A DNA stretch of 64,000 nt, from positions 22,147 through 86,146 of the forward strand of contig CAVWAJ010000011.1 of assembly GCA_963752965.1 (NCBI GenBank), read 5' to 3'. Every line of letters starts with the position of its first letter. Within the stretch, counting starts at the first letter, position 1. The notes under the pieces are model-generated. The model saw only the letters and a program-made list of their open reading frames with translations. It ran no database searches and was not told the origin of the DNA. The DNA comes from QHXW01 sp963752965 (GTDB taxonomy: Bacteria; Acidobacteriota; Terriglobia; Bryobacterales; Bryobacteraceae). This document shows positions 9,242-17,714 of the stretch, one piece after another. The translations under genes were made by a program, and so were the position numbers.

Positions 9242-10675
9242 CTACGCCTGATCCACTTCCTCGGCGGCGCGGTTCGCGGATTCGAGGGCGGCTTCCTGGC
9301 CCCAGCTCATCTGCGCCGCGTAGGCACCCGCAAAATGAATCCGGCCGTGGGGGCGTGTAACTTCCGGCCAAAACTTCGCGAGCTCTCCGGTCGGGTAGCT
9401 GGTGCGCTCGCACATACCGGCGTAGGGATCGGCCGGCCAGTTGTGAATCAGCGCCTGCTCGATGTCAGCCGACCTGCCCGGATAGAGCTTATGAAACGCG
9501 GCCAGTGCGGATTCGGCTGTCGCGCCCTGCTCCGCGCCGCCAATCAGAATACCCCGCGGTGTGTTCACCTCTTCAGCAATGCTCCACAATTCGTTCAGAT
9601 GCGGGTCCGGCGGCTCCCAGTTGGGGCTGACGCCATCGGTTTTCCAAAAGCGCGTGCGTGACTGAAAAATCACGCGCTGGCGCGTGTAGTAGGGCATGTT
9701 CTGGATCACGAAGCTCTTCGCCTCGGACCACGCCGGCGTCACCGGAATTTGCCGCAGCACGACGAGCGAGATGCAGGTCACCAGATAATCGGCATTCACC
9801 GTCTTCTCTTGTCCGAACTCGCGGCAGGTCACGGTGGCGCCGCCGGCGTCGTGCCGGATGGCGGTTACCGGGCAGCCCAGGTGCACGCGTTCCCCCAGCC
9901 GTTCCGCAAAGGCATCGGTCAGGCGTTGATTGCCGCCCTGGATACGAAACAGGCTGGTCGCGAAAAGTGCAGTGCCGCGCAGCTTCTTGACCGCTGCGCT
10001 CCAGATCCAACCGAGGGCGGAGCCGCTTCCACCGAAATGGGCGAGTGCCGCGGCGGAAGCGCCCTCGCGCTTCAAAAGCTCTGACACGGAGATCTCATCG
10101 AGAGCATTCAGCCCCGCTCCCAGCGGATCCGTTTCCTTTTCGATCCGATCGACGTATCGCTGGAGGTAGAGCAGGGGCAGGTCCGGCCAAGGATGCTCGG
10201 CCAGGAAGCCGATCTCCCGCTGGTTGAAACCGAGCTTGTTGAGGACCTCGCGAGAGTGCAGGTCGTCTTCGGTATACAGCTTCTTCTCGAAGAAACGCAC
10301 CATATGGTCGCGGCGCGGGTAAGCGATGGGCGTCAGTGCAAACTCGTGCAGGTAACGCCAGTAGGCCGTGTAACCGGGGTAGTAGAAGTGTTCGGCGCCC
10401 ACATCGGCGTAGAGGCCGTCTGCCAAGGGATCGTGCATGGTGCGGACATGGCCGCCGGTTCTGCCGGTGGCTTCGAGCACTACTACGTCGTGCCCGCGCT
10501 TCACAAGCTCATAGGCGCACGAAAGACCGGCGATCCCGGCGCCTACGACGACGACCTTCTTCTTTCGGCTGTTCGTTTGAGCGCTGGCAGGGCTCGTGGC
10601 CAACGCACCGGCGATCGCCGTTCCGCCTATTTTCAAAACGTCTCGACGGTTAATGGACACACGCTCAACCAGCAT
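9242..10675 (-). CDS. TAT-exported FAD-dependent amine oxidase/oxidoreductase
   Basis: The 477-residue protein starts with a twin-arginine signal (NRRDVLKIGG, then a hydrophobic stretch to SPASA), so it should fold in the cytoplasm with FAD and then cross the membrane. A Rossmann dinucleotide motif GAGIAGLSCAYELVKRG follows, with the flavin-contacting E and GGHVRT. The C-terminal HFAGAYAA...WGQEAALESA block closes the FAD site as in flavin amine oxidases and phytoene-desaturase relatives. The substrate is not readable. The start at 10675 overlaps the end of the upstream oxidoreductase gene by 11 bases, so the two are probably translated from one message. Confidence 0.82.
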   Translation of the reverse strand: MLVERVSINRRDVLKIGGTAIAGALATSPASAQTNSRKKKVVVVGAGIAGLSCAYELVKRGHDVVVLEATGRTGGHVRTMHDPLADGLYADVGAEHFYYPGYTAYWRYLHEFALTPIAYPRRDHMVRFFEKKLYTEDDLHSREVLNKLGFNQREIGFLAEHPWPDLPLLYLQRYVDRIEKETDPLGAGLNALDEISVSELLKREGASAAALAHFGGSGSALGWIWSAAVKKLRGTALFATSLFRIQGGNQRLTDAFAERLGERVHLGCPVTAIRHDAGGATVTCREFGQEKTVNADYLVTCISLVVLRQIPVTPAWSEAKSFVIQNMPYYTRQRVIFQSRTRFWKTDGVSPNWEPPDPHLNELWSIAEEVNTPRGILIGGAEQGATAESALAAFHKLYPGRSADIEQALIHNWPADPYAGMCERTSYPTGELAKFWPEVTRPHGRIHFAGAYAAQMSWGQEAALESANRAAEEVDQA

Positions 10676-11813
10676 TCGTGACTGTCTCCCAGCGCCCTGT
10701 CTGGGCTGAGCGCAACACGGCATCGGTCACGTAATCTGTCGCCAGACCATCACGGAACGTTGGCGCCGCGCTCTTGCCTTCGCTCACTGCTTTTAGAAAA
10801 TCCGCCACCTGGTGCACGAAGGTGTGCTCGTAGCCGATCTGCAAGCCGGGCACCCACCAGTGCTTCATATAAGGATGGTCTCCGTCAGTGATGTGCAGGG
10901 ATCGCCAGCCGCGCAGACGGCCCTCGTCGCGGTGGTCGAAATACTGGAGGCGATGGAGGTCGTGCAGGTCCCACAAGATGGACGCGTGTTCGCCATTGAT
11001 CTCGAACGTATAGAGCGCCTTGTGCCCGCGGGCGTATCGCGTGGCTTCGAAAGTGGCGAGTGACCCGTTGGCGAAGCGCGCCAGAAACGCGCTTGCATCA
11101 TCAATGCCGACCTTCTCTACCTTCCCGGTGAGATTGTGTTTGCGTTCCTTGATGAACGTCTCAGTCATGGCGGTGACCTGGTCAATCGAGCCATTCAGCC
11201 ACATCGCGGTATCGATGCAGTGCGCGAGCAAATCACCGGTGACGCCGCTCCCGGCCACGTTAACGTCCAACCGCCATAACCCCGCTCCGCCTTGCGGCAG
11301 GTCTTTCGAGATTGTCCAATCTTGCAGGAATTTCGCGCGGTAATGGAAGATGCGGCCCAATCGGCCCTCGTCAATTAGCTGTTTGGCTAGCGTGACGGCA
11401 GGGACACGGCGATAGTTGTACCAAACCATGTTGGCGACGCCGGCTTTCTCGACCGCCTCCACCATCCGCTCGGCTTCGGCGGCATTCCGGCCCAGCGGTT
11501 TCTCGCACAGCACCATTTTGCCTGCGCCAGCCGCGGCGATCGCGATCTCGGCGTGCGTGTCGTTCGGGCTGACAATGTCAATGAGGTCGATATCCGGGCG
11601 CGCCACTAGCCGGCGCCAGTCCGTCTCCGCCGATTCATAACCCCACTGCGCCGCGAATGCCTTCGCCTTTTCGCCATCGCGCGCGCACACCGCCTGCAAC
11701 ACTGGCTGCCATTCGGGCTGGAAAAAACTATTCACCTGGCGGAACGCATTCGAGTGCGTGCGTCCCATGAACCCGCAGCCCACCAGACCAACGTTCACTT
11801 TCTTGGTTGCCAT
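10665..11813 (-). CDS. Gfo/Idh/MocA-family oxidoreductase
   Basis: The 382-residue protein has an N-terminal NAD(P)-binding Rossmann fold (VGLVGCGFMGRTHSNAF, residues 8-24). The CEKP signature follows near residue 100, whose lysine is usually catalytic. The C-terminal alpha/beta domain carries the LLAHCIDTA helix with the expected histidine. Members oxidise or reduce sugars, inositols and related polyols; the exact substrate is unknown. It starts 3 bases after the DinB-like gene and overlaps the amine oxidase gene, so the three form one reverse-strand operon. Confidence 0.87.
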   Translation of the reverse strand: MATKKVNVGLVGCGFMGRTHSNAFRQVNSFFQPEWQPVLQAVCARDGEKAKAFAAQWGYESAETDWRRLVARPDIDLIDIVSPNDTHAEIAIAAAGAGKMVLCEKPLGRNAAEAERMVEAVEKAGVANMVWYNYRRVPAVTLAKQLIDEGRLGRIFHYRAKFLQDWTISKDLPQGGAGLWRLDVNVAGSGVTGDLLAHCIDTAMWLNGSIDQVTAMTETFIKERKHNLTGKVEKVGIDDASAFLARFANGSLATFEATRYARGHKALYTFEINGEHASILWDLHDLHRLQYFDHRDEGRLRGWRSLHITDGDHPYMKHWWVPGLQIGYEHTFVHQVADFLKAVSEGKSAAPTFRDGLATDYVTDAVLRSAQTGRWETVTNAG

Positions 11814-11816
11814 CGT

Positions 11817-12422
11817 CTATTCGACCGGAAAACCCTCGTCATTGCGCACCTGCCAGGCCTGCCACAAATGCCGGCGCTCGTGCGCGGCGAGGAATTCGAA
11901 GCACGGACCCAACCCCATTTTGAGCGACCGGATGAACGGCGACGTAACTTTGGCGCGCGCCAGGTCCACTCCATTCGCGGCGCGGATGCGCTTCCGGATC
12001 TCATCTTGCATGGTCAGAAAACTCGCGATCACCCCGGGCAGAGGCTGATCGTCTGGCGGCCTGGCCGCGGGAGGAGTACGCAAGCGGATGCCCGGCGGCG
12101 GCTCCGTCGATCGCACGAACCAGCGCTCGATGAAGCCGTACCGGAACGGCCCGCGGCTTAGCAGACGGTCCGCACGTGCGTTTTCGATGGTTTCGTCCAG
12201 GATGGGAAGGTACTTACCCCCGACGATGACTAGGTGCACCAGACACTGCGCAATCGACCAGCGTGACGACACCGGCGACCAATGAAACTGGACTTCCGTC
12301 AGCCCGTTGAGCAGATTCGCCGCGTCGGCATCCACTCCGTCGAGTTGGCGGAGACAATCAGCCAGGTCCGCCCCCAGCGGCTCCTCGCCCGCGCCATCCA
12401 CTCTCGGGATGATCGAACTCAT
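11817..12422 (-). CDS. DinB-like four-helix protein
   Basis: The 201-residue protein resembles the DinB/YfiT four-helix superfamily. It has a W-S-x-A-Q-C-L-V-H-L helix near residue 60 and a C-terminal HERRHLWQA helix, which together give the histidines that bind a metal ion in this fold. Family members include thiol-dependent transferases, but many are uncharacterised. It is the first gene of the operon with the oxidoreductase and amine oxidase downstream. Confidence 0.7.
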   Translation of the reverse strand: MSSIIPRVDGAGEEPLGADLADCLRQLDGVDADAANLLNGLTEVQFHWSPVSSRWSIAQCLVHLVIVGGKYLPILDETIENARADRLLSRGPFRYGFIERWFVRSTEPPPGIRLRTPPAARPPDDQPLPGVIASFLTMQDEIRKRIRAANGVDLARAKVTSPFIRSLKMGLGPCFEFLAAHERRHLWQAWQVRNDEGFPVE

Positions 12423-12500
12423 GGTCTCCTGGTCGATCCATCAATATACACCGGGGGGGCGTCGTGCAACAGTTCCGGCGGCTCATCCGTATAATGAGGC

Positions 12501-13064
12501 ATGAGGCGCTTTTGGCCGCTGGTGCTGGTGGCCGCTCCTTTTCTGCTCGTCGGCTCGCGCTCGGAGTATTCTTCCGCGCAGCACAAGTTAGATCTCATCG
12601 AAAACGGCCGCTTGCGGCCCGGCGCGCGCGTGACGCTGAGCGAGCGCGAACTCAATGCGTACGTGGCGCAGGAACTTCCCAAGGTGATACCGCAAGGCAT
12701 GCGCGAGCCGAAACTGGAGCTGGGCCCGGGCACGGCTACCGGTTCGGCGCTGATTGATTTCTTGAAACTCGAGAGCGCGCACGGAACGCCGCCGGGCTTT
12801 CTGATGCGGCGACTGCTGCAAGGAGAGCATCCCGTAACCGTGACCGCCCACATCACCTCGGGCAACGGACGCGCGACCGTGGAAGTTCAGAGCGTGGATG
12901 TCGACGGCATGACCATCGAAGGCCGCCTGCTGGATTACTTGATCCAGAACTATTTGAAAGCCTATTATCCCGACGCCAAAATCGGCCAGCCATTCGAAAT
13001 GAGCTACCGCATCGACCGGCTCGATATTCAGCCTGCCCGCGTCGATGTGTTCATGAAGCGCTAG
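12501..13064 (+). CDS. exported protein of unknown function
   Basis: I do not recognise a family with confidence. The 187-residue product has an N-terminal signal or anchor (WPLVLVAAPFLLVG). The remainder looks like beta-strand-rich secreted domain, with TLSERELNAYV near residue 47, a phrase also seen in lipid-binding-like envelope proteins of the DUF2993 type. It begins a forward run of closely spaced genes reaching 19454. The gene is divergent from the DinB-like gene, with 78 bases between starts that should contain both promoters. Confidence 0.6.
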   Translation: MRRFWPLVLVAAPFLLVGSRSEYSSAQHKLDLIENGRLRPGARVTLSERELNAYVAQELPKVIPQGMREPKLELGPGTATGSALIDFLKLESAHGTPPGFLMRRLLQGEHPVTVTAHITSGNGRATVEVQSVDVDGMTIEGRLLDYLIQNYLKAYYPDAKIGQPFEMSYRIDRLDIQPARVDVFMKR

Positions 13065-13082
13065 CAGCTTACAATAGGCCGC

Positions 13083-15401
13083 ATGCATCGGCTCGCGCTT
13101 GTTTCCCTCTCGGCCTGTTCCCTGCTCTGGGCGGCGGACATCGCGCCACGGCACGATTACGCCGCCGTCGCGCACGCGCTCGAACCGTTCATCGAGCGGG
13201 AACTTTCCGAGAAGCAGCTACCGGCCGTTTCGATCGCGCTGGTCGACGATCAGCAGATCGTCTGGGCACTGGGATTCGGCCTTGCCGATCCGCAAGCCAA
13301 GGTGAACGCAACGGCGAGCACCATTTATCGCGCTGGCTCGGTTTCGAAGCTATTCACCGATATTGGAATCATGCAGCTTGTCGAGCGAGGCGAGCTGCAA
13401 CTCGACGCGCCCATCACGGAGTATCTACCCGAGTTTCACCCTAACAGTCCTTTCGGCAAGCCCATCACGCTGCGGGAACTCATGTCGCACCGCTCAGGTC
13501 TTGTGCGCGAACCGCCGGTGGGGCATTACTTCGATCCCGCCGAACCGGCGGTCGAAGCCACAGTAAACAGCCTGAACTCGACGACGTTGGTCTACGAGCC
13601 AGGCACGCACACCAAGTATTCGAACGCCGGCATCACCGTCGCCGGATACGTTCTGGAGCGCCGCAAGCAAGAACCGTACGCGAAATATCTGAAGCGCGCC
13701 GTACTCGATCCGATGGGCTTGCACGAGAGCGCATTTGAGCCCGAACCATCGATCATGCGCGATCTTGCCAAGGCCTTTATGTGGACCTACGACGGCCGCA
13801 CGTTCGCGGCTCCGACGTTCCAGTTGGGAATCGGGCCCGCCGGATGTCTCTACACAAACGTGACGGATCTCGGCAGCTTTCTGAGCGTCTTGTTCGCAGG
13901 CGGACGCAGCTCGCACGGACAGGTACTGAAGCCCGAGACCCTCGCGCAAATGTGGCACCCGCAATTTGCGAAACCTGGCGAAAAGGAGGGATTCGGTCTT
14001 GGCTTTCGCCTGGCAACATTCGAAGGTCACCGAATGGTTGGACATGGCGGCGCCATCTACGGATTCGCTACCGAGTTGGCCGCTCTTCCCGACGACAAGC
14101 TGGGCGTTGTGGCCATCACCACCATGGACAGCGCGAACGCCGTGGTGAATCACATCGTGCACGAAGCCCTGCGGTTGATGCTGGCCGCGCGCGCGGGAAG
14201 GCCGCTGGGCGAGATTCCGGGCACAGCGCCTGTAGATCCAACTCTTGGTCGCACCCTGGATGGCCGTTACGGAGAGGGAGCGAAGGCCGTCGATCTGATA
14301 GAACGCACTGGCAAGCTCTACTATCTGCCCGCGCGTGGTGGCAAGCAGATCGAGGTGCGGCAGGCCAAGGACGCTCTGATTGTCGATGGCAAGCTAGGCT
14401 ACGGGGCGAGAATCGTTCAGGCAAACGATGGCATTGTCGTCGGCAACGATCACCTGGCGCGCGTTGCCGTGCCAAAACCCGCGCCCATCCCCGAGCGCCT
14501 GCGCGGATTGATCGGGGAGTACGGCTGGGATCACGACACGCTTTATATTCTCGAAAAAGACGGCAAGCTCACCGCGCTGATCGAGTGGTACGACTACTAT
14601 CCGCTCACAGAGATTTCGCCTGACGTTTTCCGCTTTCCCCACTGGGGCCTCTACGACGGTGAAACCCTGGCCTTCCATCGCGGCGCCAATGGCCGCGCTA
14701 CCGGCGCCGTGCTGAGCCATGCCGTCGTGTTCGAGCGCCGCAAAATCGCCGGCGAGGACCAGACCAGCGCTCACATTGAGCCGGTCAAGCCCGTCGCCGA
14801 ACTGCGCCGCGATGCCTTGGCAGCCACGCCGCCGCACGAGACCGGTGATTTTCGCCAGCCCGACCTGGTGGAGCTCGACCCCACCATCAAACTCGACATT
14901 CGCTATGCGACGACCAATAATTTTATGCAAACGGTCTTCTATCCGGAAGCGCGCGCCTTCCTCCAGCGTCCTGCCGCCGAAGCCCTTCTGCGCGCCCACC
15001 GCAAACTGAATGCCATGGGCTTCGGCCTGCTCATTCACGATTCCTACCGCCCCTGGTACGTCACGAAAATGTTCTGGGATGGCACGCCACCCGACAAGCA
15101 CATCTTCGTCGCTGACCCCAGCCAGGGCTCGCGCCACAATCGCGGTTGCGCTGTCGATCTGACGCTCTATGATTTGAAAACCGGACAGCCCGTGGAAATG
15201 GTCGGGCTTTACGACGAAATGTCGGAGCGCTCGTATCCGGATTATCCAGGCGGCACGGCGTTAGCGCGCTGGCATCGTCAACTGCTTCGCCGCGCGATGG
15301 AAGACGAAGGCTTCACCGTCTACGATGTCGAGTGGTGGCACTTCGACTACAAGGATTGGCGGAAATATCCCGTCCTGAACGTCAACGCAGGCGCGCTCTA
15401 A
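13083..15401 (+). CDS. fusion: serine beta-lactamase-like domain plus VanX-type D-Ala-D-Ala dipeptidase
   Basis: This 772-residue exported protein (signal peptide about residues 1-18) joins two peptidoglycan-related enzymes. Residues about 25-375 form a class C beta-lactamase/DD-peptidase fold with all three motifs: S86-V-S-K89, Y179-S-N181 and H321-G-G. A beta-rich linker domain of about 190 residues follows. The C-terminal 190 residues are a VanX/DdpX dipeptidase, with zinc ligands H685 and D692 in SRHNRGCAVD and the E750-W-W-H753 motif. Both active sites look intact. The protein could cut D-Ala-D-Ala both within stem peptides and as the free dipeptide, but whether the first domain is a peptidase, esterase or beta-lactamase cannot be read. 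It lies 18 bases after the preceding secreted-protein gene. Confidence 0.88.
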   Translation: MHRLALVSLSACSLLWAADIAPRHDYAAVAHALEPFIERELSEKQLPAVSIALVDDQQIVWALGFGLADPQAKVNATASTIYRAGSVSKLFTDIGIMQLVERGELQLDAPITEYLPEFHPNSPFGKPITLRELMSHRSGLVREPPVGHYFDPAEPAVEATVNSLNSTTLVYEPGTHTKYSNAGITVAGYVLERRKQEPYAKYLKRAVLDPMGLHESAFEPEPSIMRDLAKAFMWTYDGRTFAAPTFQLGIGPAGCLYTNVTDLGSFLSVLFAGGRSSHGQVLKPETLAQMWHPQFAKPGEKEGFGLGFRLATFEGHRMVGHGGAIYGFATELAALPDDKLGVVAITTMDSANAVVNHIVHEALRLMLAARAGRPLGEIPGTAPVDPTLGRTLDGRYGEGAKAVDLIERTGKLYYLPARGGKQIEVRQAKDALIVDGKLGYGARIVQANDGIVVGNDHLARVAVPKPAPIPERLRGLIGEYGWDHDTLYILEKDGKLTALIEWYDYYPLTEISPDVFRFPHWGLYDGETLAFHRGANGRATGAVLSHAVVFERRKIAGEDQTSAHIEPVKPVAELRRDALAATPPHETGDFRQPDLVELDPTIKLDIRYATTNNFMQTVFYPEARAFLQRPAAEALLRAHRKLNAMGFGLLIHDSYRPWYVTKMFWDGTPPDKHIFVADPSQGSRHNRGCAVDLTLYDLKTGQPVEMVGLYDEMSERSYPDYPGGTALARWHRQLLRRAMEDEGFTVYDVEWWHFDYKDWRKYPVLNVNAGAL

Positions 15402-15432
15402 CGGCCCGGTAACGCCGTGCTACAGTTGTCGT

Positions 15433-15903
15433 TTGACCGACGTTGATCTCATGCGCCTTGCGATCGACAAGGCCAGACACGGCGTAATCGCCGGACAATC
15501 CCCTTTCGGGGCCTGCGTCGCGCGCTCGGGCGAAGTCGTGAGTTGTGAGCACAACGTCGTGTGGTTGACCACCGACATCACGGCCCACGCGGAGATCCAC
15601 GCCATCCGGGAAGCGTGCCGAAAGATGGGGGCCGTTGACCTTTCCGGGTGCGTCATCTACTCCACGTGCGAGCCGTGCCCCATGTGTTTTTCCGCCTGCC
15701 ACTGGGCGCGCATCTCCAAGATTGTCTACGGCGCCAGTATTCAGGATGCGCGTGCCAGCGGCTTTCACGAACTACAGATCGCCAACTCGCGCCTGAAGGA
15801 ACTGGGTGGGAGCCCGATCGAGATCGTCGGCGATTTTCTGCGCGCGGAAGCTGTCGCGCTTTTCCAATTCTTTGACGAACAACCAAACAAACGAACCTAT
15901 TGA
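15433..15903 (+). CDS. nucleoside/guanine deaminase-family zinc protein
   Basis: The 156-residue protein is a cytidine-deaminase-fold enzyme. It has the HAE motif (zinc ligand His and proton-shuttling Glu) and the PCPMC motif supplying the two zinc cysteines, in the order and spacing of guanine deaminase and tRNA adenosine deaminase relatives. It should hydrolyse an amino group from a purine or pyrimidine base. A TTG at 15433 gives the usual N-terminal length; an ATG at 15451 is the alternative. Confidence 0.82.
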   Translation: MTDVDLMRLAIDKARHGVIAGQSPFGACVARSGEVVSCEHNVVWLTTDITAHAEIHAIREACRKMGAVDLSGCVIYSTCEPCPMCFSACHWARISKIVYGASIQDARASGFHELQIANSRLKELGGSPIEIVGDFLRAEAVALFQFFDEQPNKRTY

Positions 15904-15951
15904 TTCCCGGCCGGCGTTCTGCCGCTGGCGCAGCTCCTCGACGCCCTAAAC

Positions 15952-16500
15952 ATGCGCCCCCTCACCACCATCCCCAACCTTCTGACCCTCGCGCGCCTTT
16001 GCCTGGCTCCTTTCGTGTTTGTCGCCATCGTGCGGGGCCAGAATCAACAGGCGCTCGCGTTGTTCGCCTGCGCCGCCCTGACCGATGGCCTCGACGGTCT
16101 TATCGCCCGCCATTTCGGCCAGAGCACCTCACTCGGAGCCTATCTCGACCCGATCGCCGACAAGTTTCTGCTCAGCGGTGTCTACCTTTCGCTGGCCGTC
16201 GCCGGCAGCGTTCCCACCTGGCTCGTCGTCGTCATCTTTGGTCGGGATCTTCTGCTGCTGGCATCTTCCGGTATCGCTTTGCTGTTCACCACGTTCCGCG
16301 AGTTCCGCCCAACCGTTTGGGGCAAGGCCAGCACCTTTTTCCAAATCGCGTGCGCAACCATGTGGATGGCCCAAAACGCCATCAATTGGCCACCGATTCA
16401 CACGCTGGCCCAGGCGCTCGTCTGGCCCACCGCCGCCGCTACTATCTGGAGTGGACTTCACTACAGTTGGCGTGGATTTCGCTTCCTAAAAGTGCATTGA
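15952..16500 (+). CDS. CDP-alcohol phosphatidyltransferase family protein
   Basis: This is a 182-residue integral membrane protein with about five or six hydrophobic segments. It contains the full family signature D-G-x2-A-R-x8-G-x3-D-x3-D, read as DGLDGLIARHFGQSTSLGAY followed by LDPIAD. These aspartates bind the metal ions that activate CDP-diacylglycerol for transfer to an alcohol. It may make phosphatidylglycerophosphate (PgsA-like) or another phospholipid. The next gene starts 44 bases downstream. Confidence 0.85.
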   Translation: MRPLTTIPNLLTLARLCLAPFVFVAIVRGQNQQALALFACAALTDGLDGLIARHFGQSTSLGAYLDPIADKFLLSGVYLSLAVAGSVPTWLVVVIFGRDLLLLASSGIALLFTTFREFRPTVWGKASTFFQIACATMWMAQNAINWPPIHTLAQALVWPTAAATIWSGLHYSWRGFRFLKVH

Positions 16501-16544
16501 CGGAGACGGCACAGCGGAGTAGGCTAGAGGTGTCGGGACTCGTC

Positions 16545-17108
16545 ATGACGCGATATGTGCCAGCTCGCCACTACTTGCTTTTCGGAATCATGGCGCTGGC
16601 GCTCGCGGCGTTTTCTGCCTGGCTCGGGCTCGAATGGAAGCCCGCGTTTATCCCCGCGGTTTTGTTTCTGTTCAGTTCTACGCTGCTGCTGATTCTGGCG
16701 TTTCGCCCGATCATCGAGATTCACGAAGAGTTCCTGTCCATCGGCAAGCGCCGTGTGCTGTGGATGGACATCCGCCGCCTGGATCGCACCGGCTGGATCT
16801 CACCCCTGATCTTGCGCTTGACCCTGTTCGACGATTCGCGCGTTCTGGTCATCTATCCCGGCGATCTCGATGGATGCAACAGCCTTCTGCGGAATTTGCG
16901 GCGCCTGTCGCGTGACGCGCTGATTGACGGCGTGCCTTACCGGCAGTACTGGGGCGAAGCCTTAACCCCCGCTCCCGACCGCCGCCAGATTGTGACCCCA
17001 CGCTACCGTCTGCTGCGGCCCGAGGATGAAGCCGAGGTGGAAAAACTCTATCAGCGCCTCAAGACTGTCGGTCATTTGGACCAGAAGAACACCACGGACG
17101 AGAAGTAG
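16545..17108 (+). CDS. small membrane protein with PH-like cytoplasmic part
   Basis: The 187-residue product has two N-terminal membrane helices (residues about 9-28 and 34-52). A soluble part with EIHEEFLSIGKRRVLWMDIRRLDR follows, reminiscent of bacterial PH-like domains of membrane proteins. I do not recognise a specific family. The C-terminal 40 residues are charged and probably helical. A GTG at 16530 in the same frame, closer to the GAGG sequence, is an alternative start. The next gene begins 3 bases after its stop, so it belongs to the operon. Confidence 0.6.
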   Translation: MTRYVPARHYLLFGIMALALAAFSAWLGLEWKPAFIPAVLFLFSSTLLLILAFRPIIEIHEEFLSIGKRRVLWMDIRRLDRTGWISPLILRLTLFDDSRVLVIYPGDLDGCNSLLRNLRRLSRDALIDGVPYRQYWGEALTPAPDRRQIVTPRYRLLRPEDEAEVEKLYQRLKTVGHLDQKNTTDEK

Positions 17109-17111
17109 TCC

Positions 17112-17711
17112 GTGGCATCCCGCCATTCGTTCAAAGGCAACCTTCTCGTAATCGCCGCCATCGTTGGGATCGCCGCTCTTACGCATTCGGTGTGGATGGC
17201 GTGGATGGGCGCATGGCTGGTGCACAGCGACGAACCTTCTCCCGCCGACGTCATCGTGGTTCTGGCTGGCGACCCTTACGGAAACCGCATCCTAAAAGGG
17301 GCCGAGCTCGTCAAGCAGGGCTTCGCGCCCAAAGTTCTCGTCAGCGGTCCCGCCGGGTTGTACGATTTGCACGAATGCGACCTGGCTATCCCGTTCGCCG
17401 TGCGACGTGGCTATCCAGCCGAATGGTTTGTTCCCGTTCCCCACGAGTCCCACTCCACTGATGAGGAAGCTCGCGTATTCGCCATGGAACTGGCCAAGCG
17501 CCACGCGCATCGCGTCATCGTAGTAACCTCGGACTATCACACGCGTCGCGCCCTGCGCATCCTGCACTCGCGCTGGCCCGGGATTGATATTCGGATGGTC
17601 GCGGCTCACGATGAGTTCTTCACTCCCGGTGGTTGGTGGCACAACCGGGAAGGCCGCAAGACTTTTTTCTTAGAATGGACCAAGACGCTCTCGAGTTTCG
17701 CGGGAATGTGA
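17112..17711 (+). CDS. YdcF/DUF218-family membrane protein
   Basis: The 199-residue protein starts at a GTG and has one N-terminal membrane helix. A DUF218 domain follows, with ADVIVVLAGDPYGNRILKGAEL, the acidic HSTDEEARVFA segment and VVTSDYHTRRALRI, the usual order for this fold. Relatives such as SanA and YdcF act at the envelope, and some affect barrier function or polysaccharide synthesis. The biochemical activity is unknown. It is packed between the membrane protein and the ABC exporter with 3-base gaps on both sides. Confidence 0.8.
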   Translation: MASRHSFKGNLLVIAAIVGIAALTHSVWMAWMGAWLVHSDEPSPADVIVVLAGDPYGNRILKGAELVKQGFAPKVLVSGPAGLYDLHECDLAIPFAVRRGYPAEWFVPVPHESHSTDEEARVFAMELAKRHAHRVIVVTSDYHTRRALRILHSRWPGIDIRMVAAHDEFFTPGGWWHNREGRKTFFLEWTKTLSSFAGM

Positions 17712-17714
17712 CGC

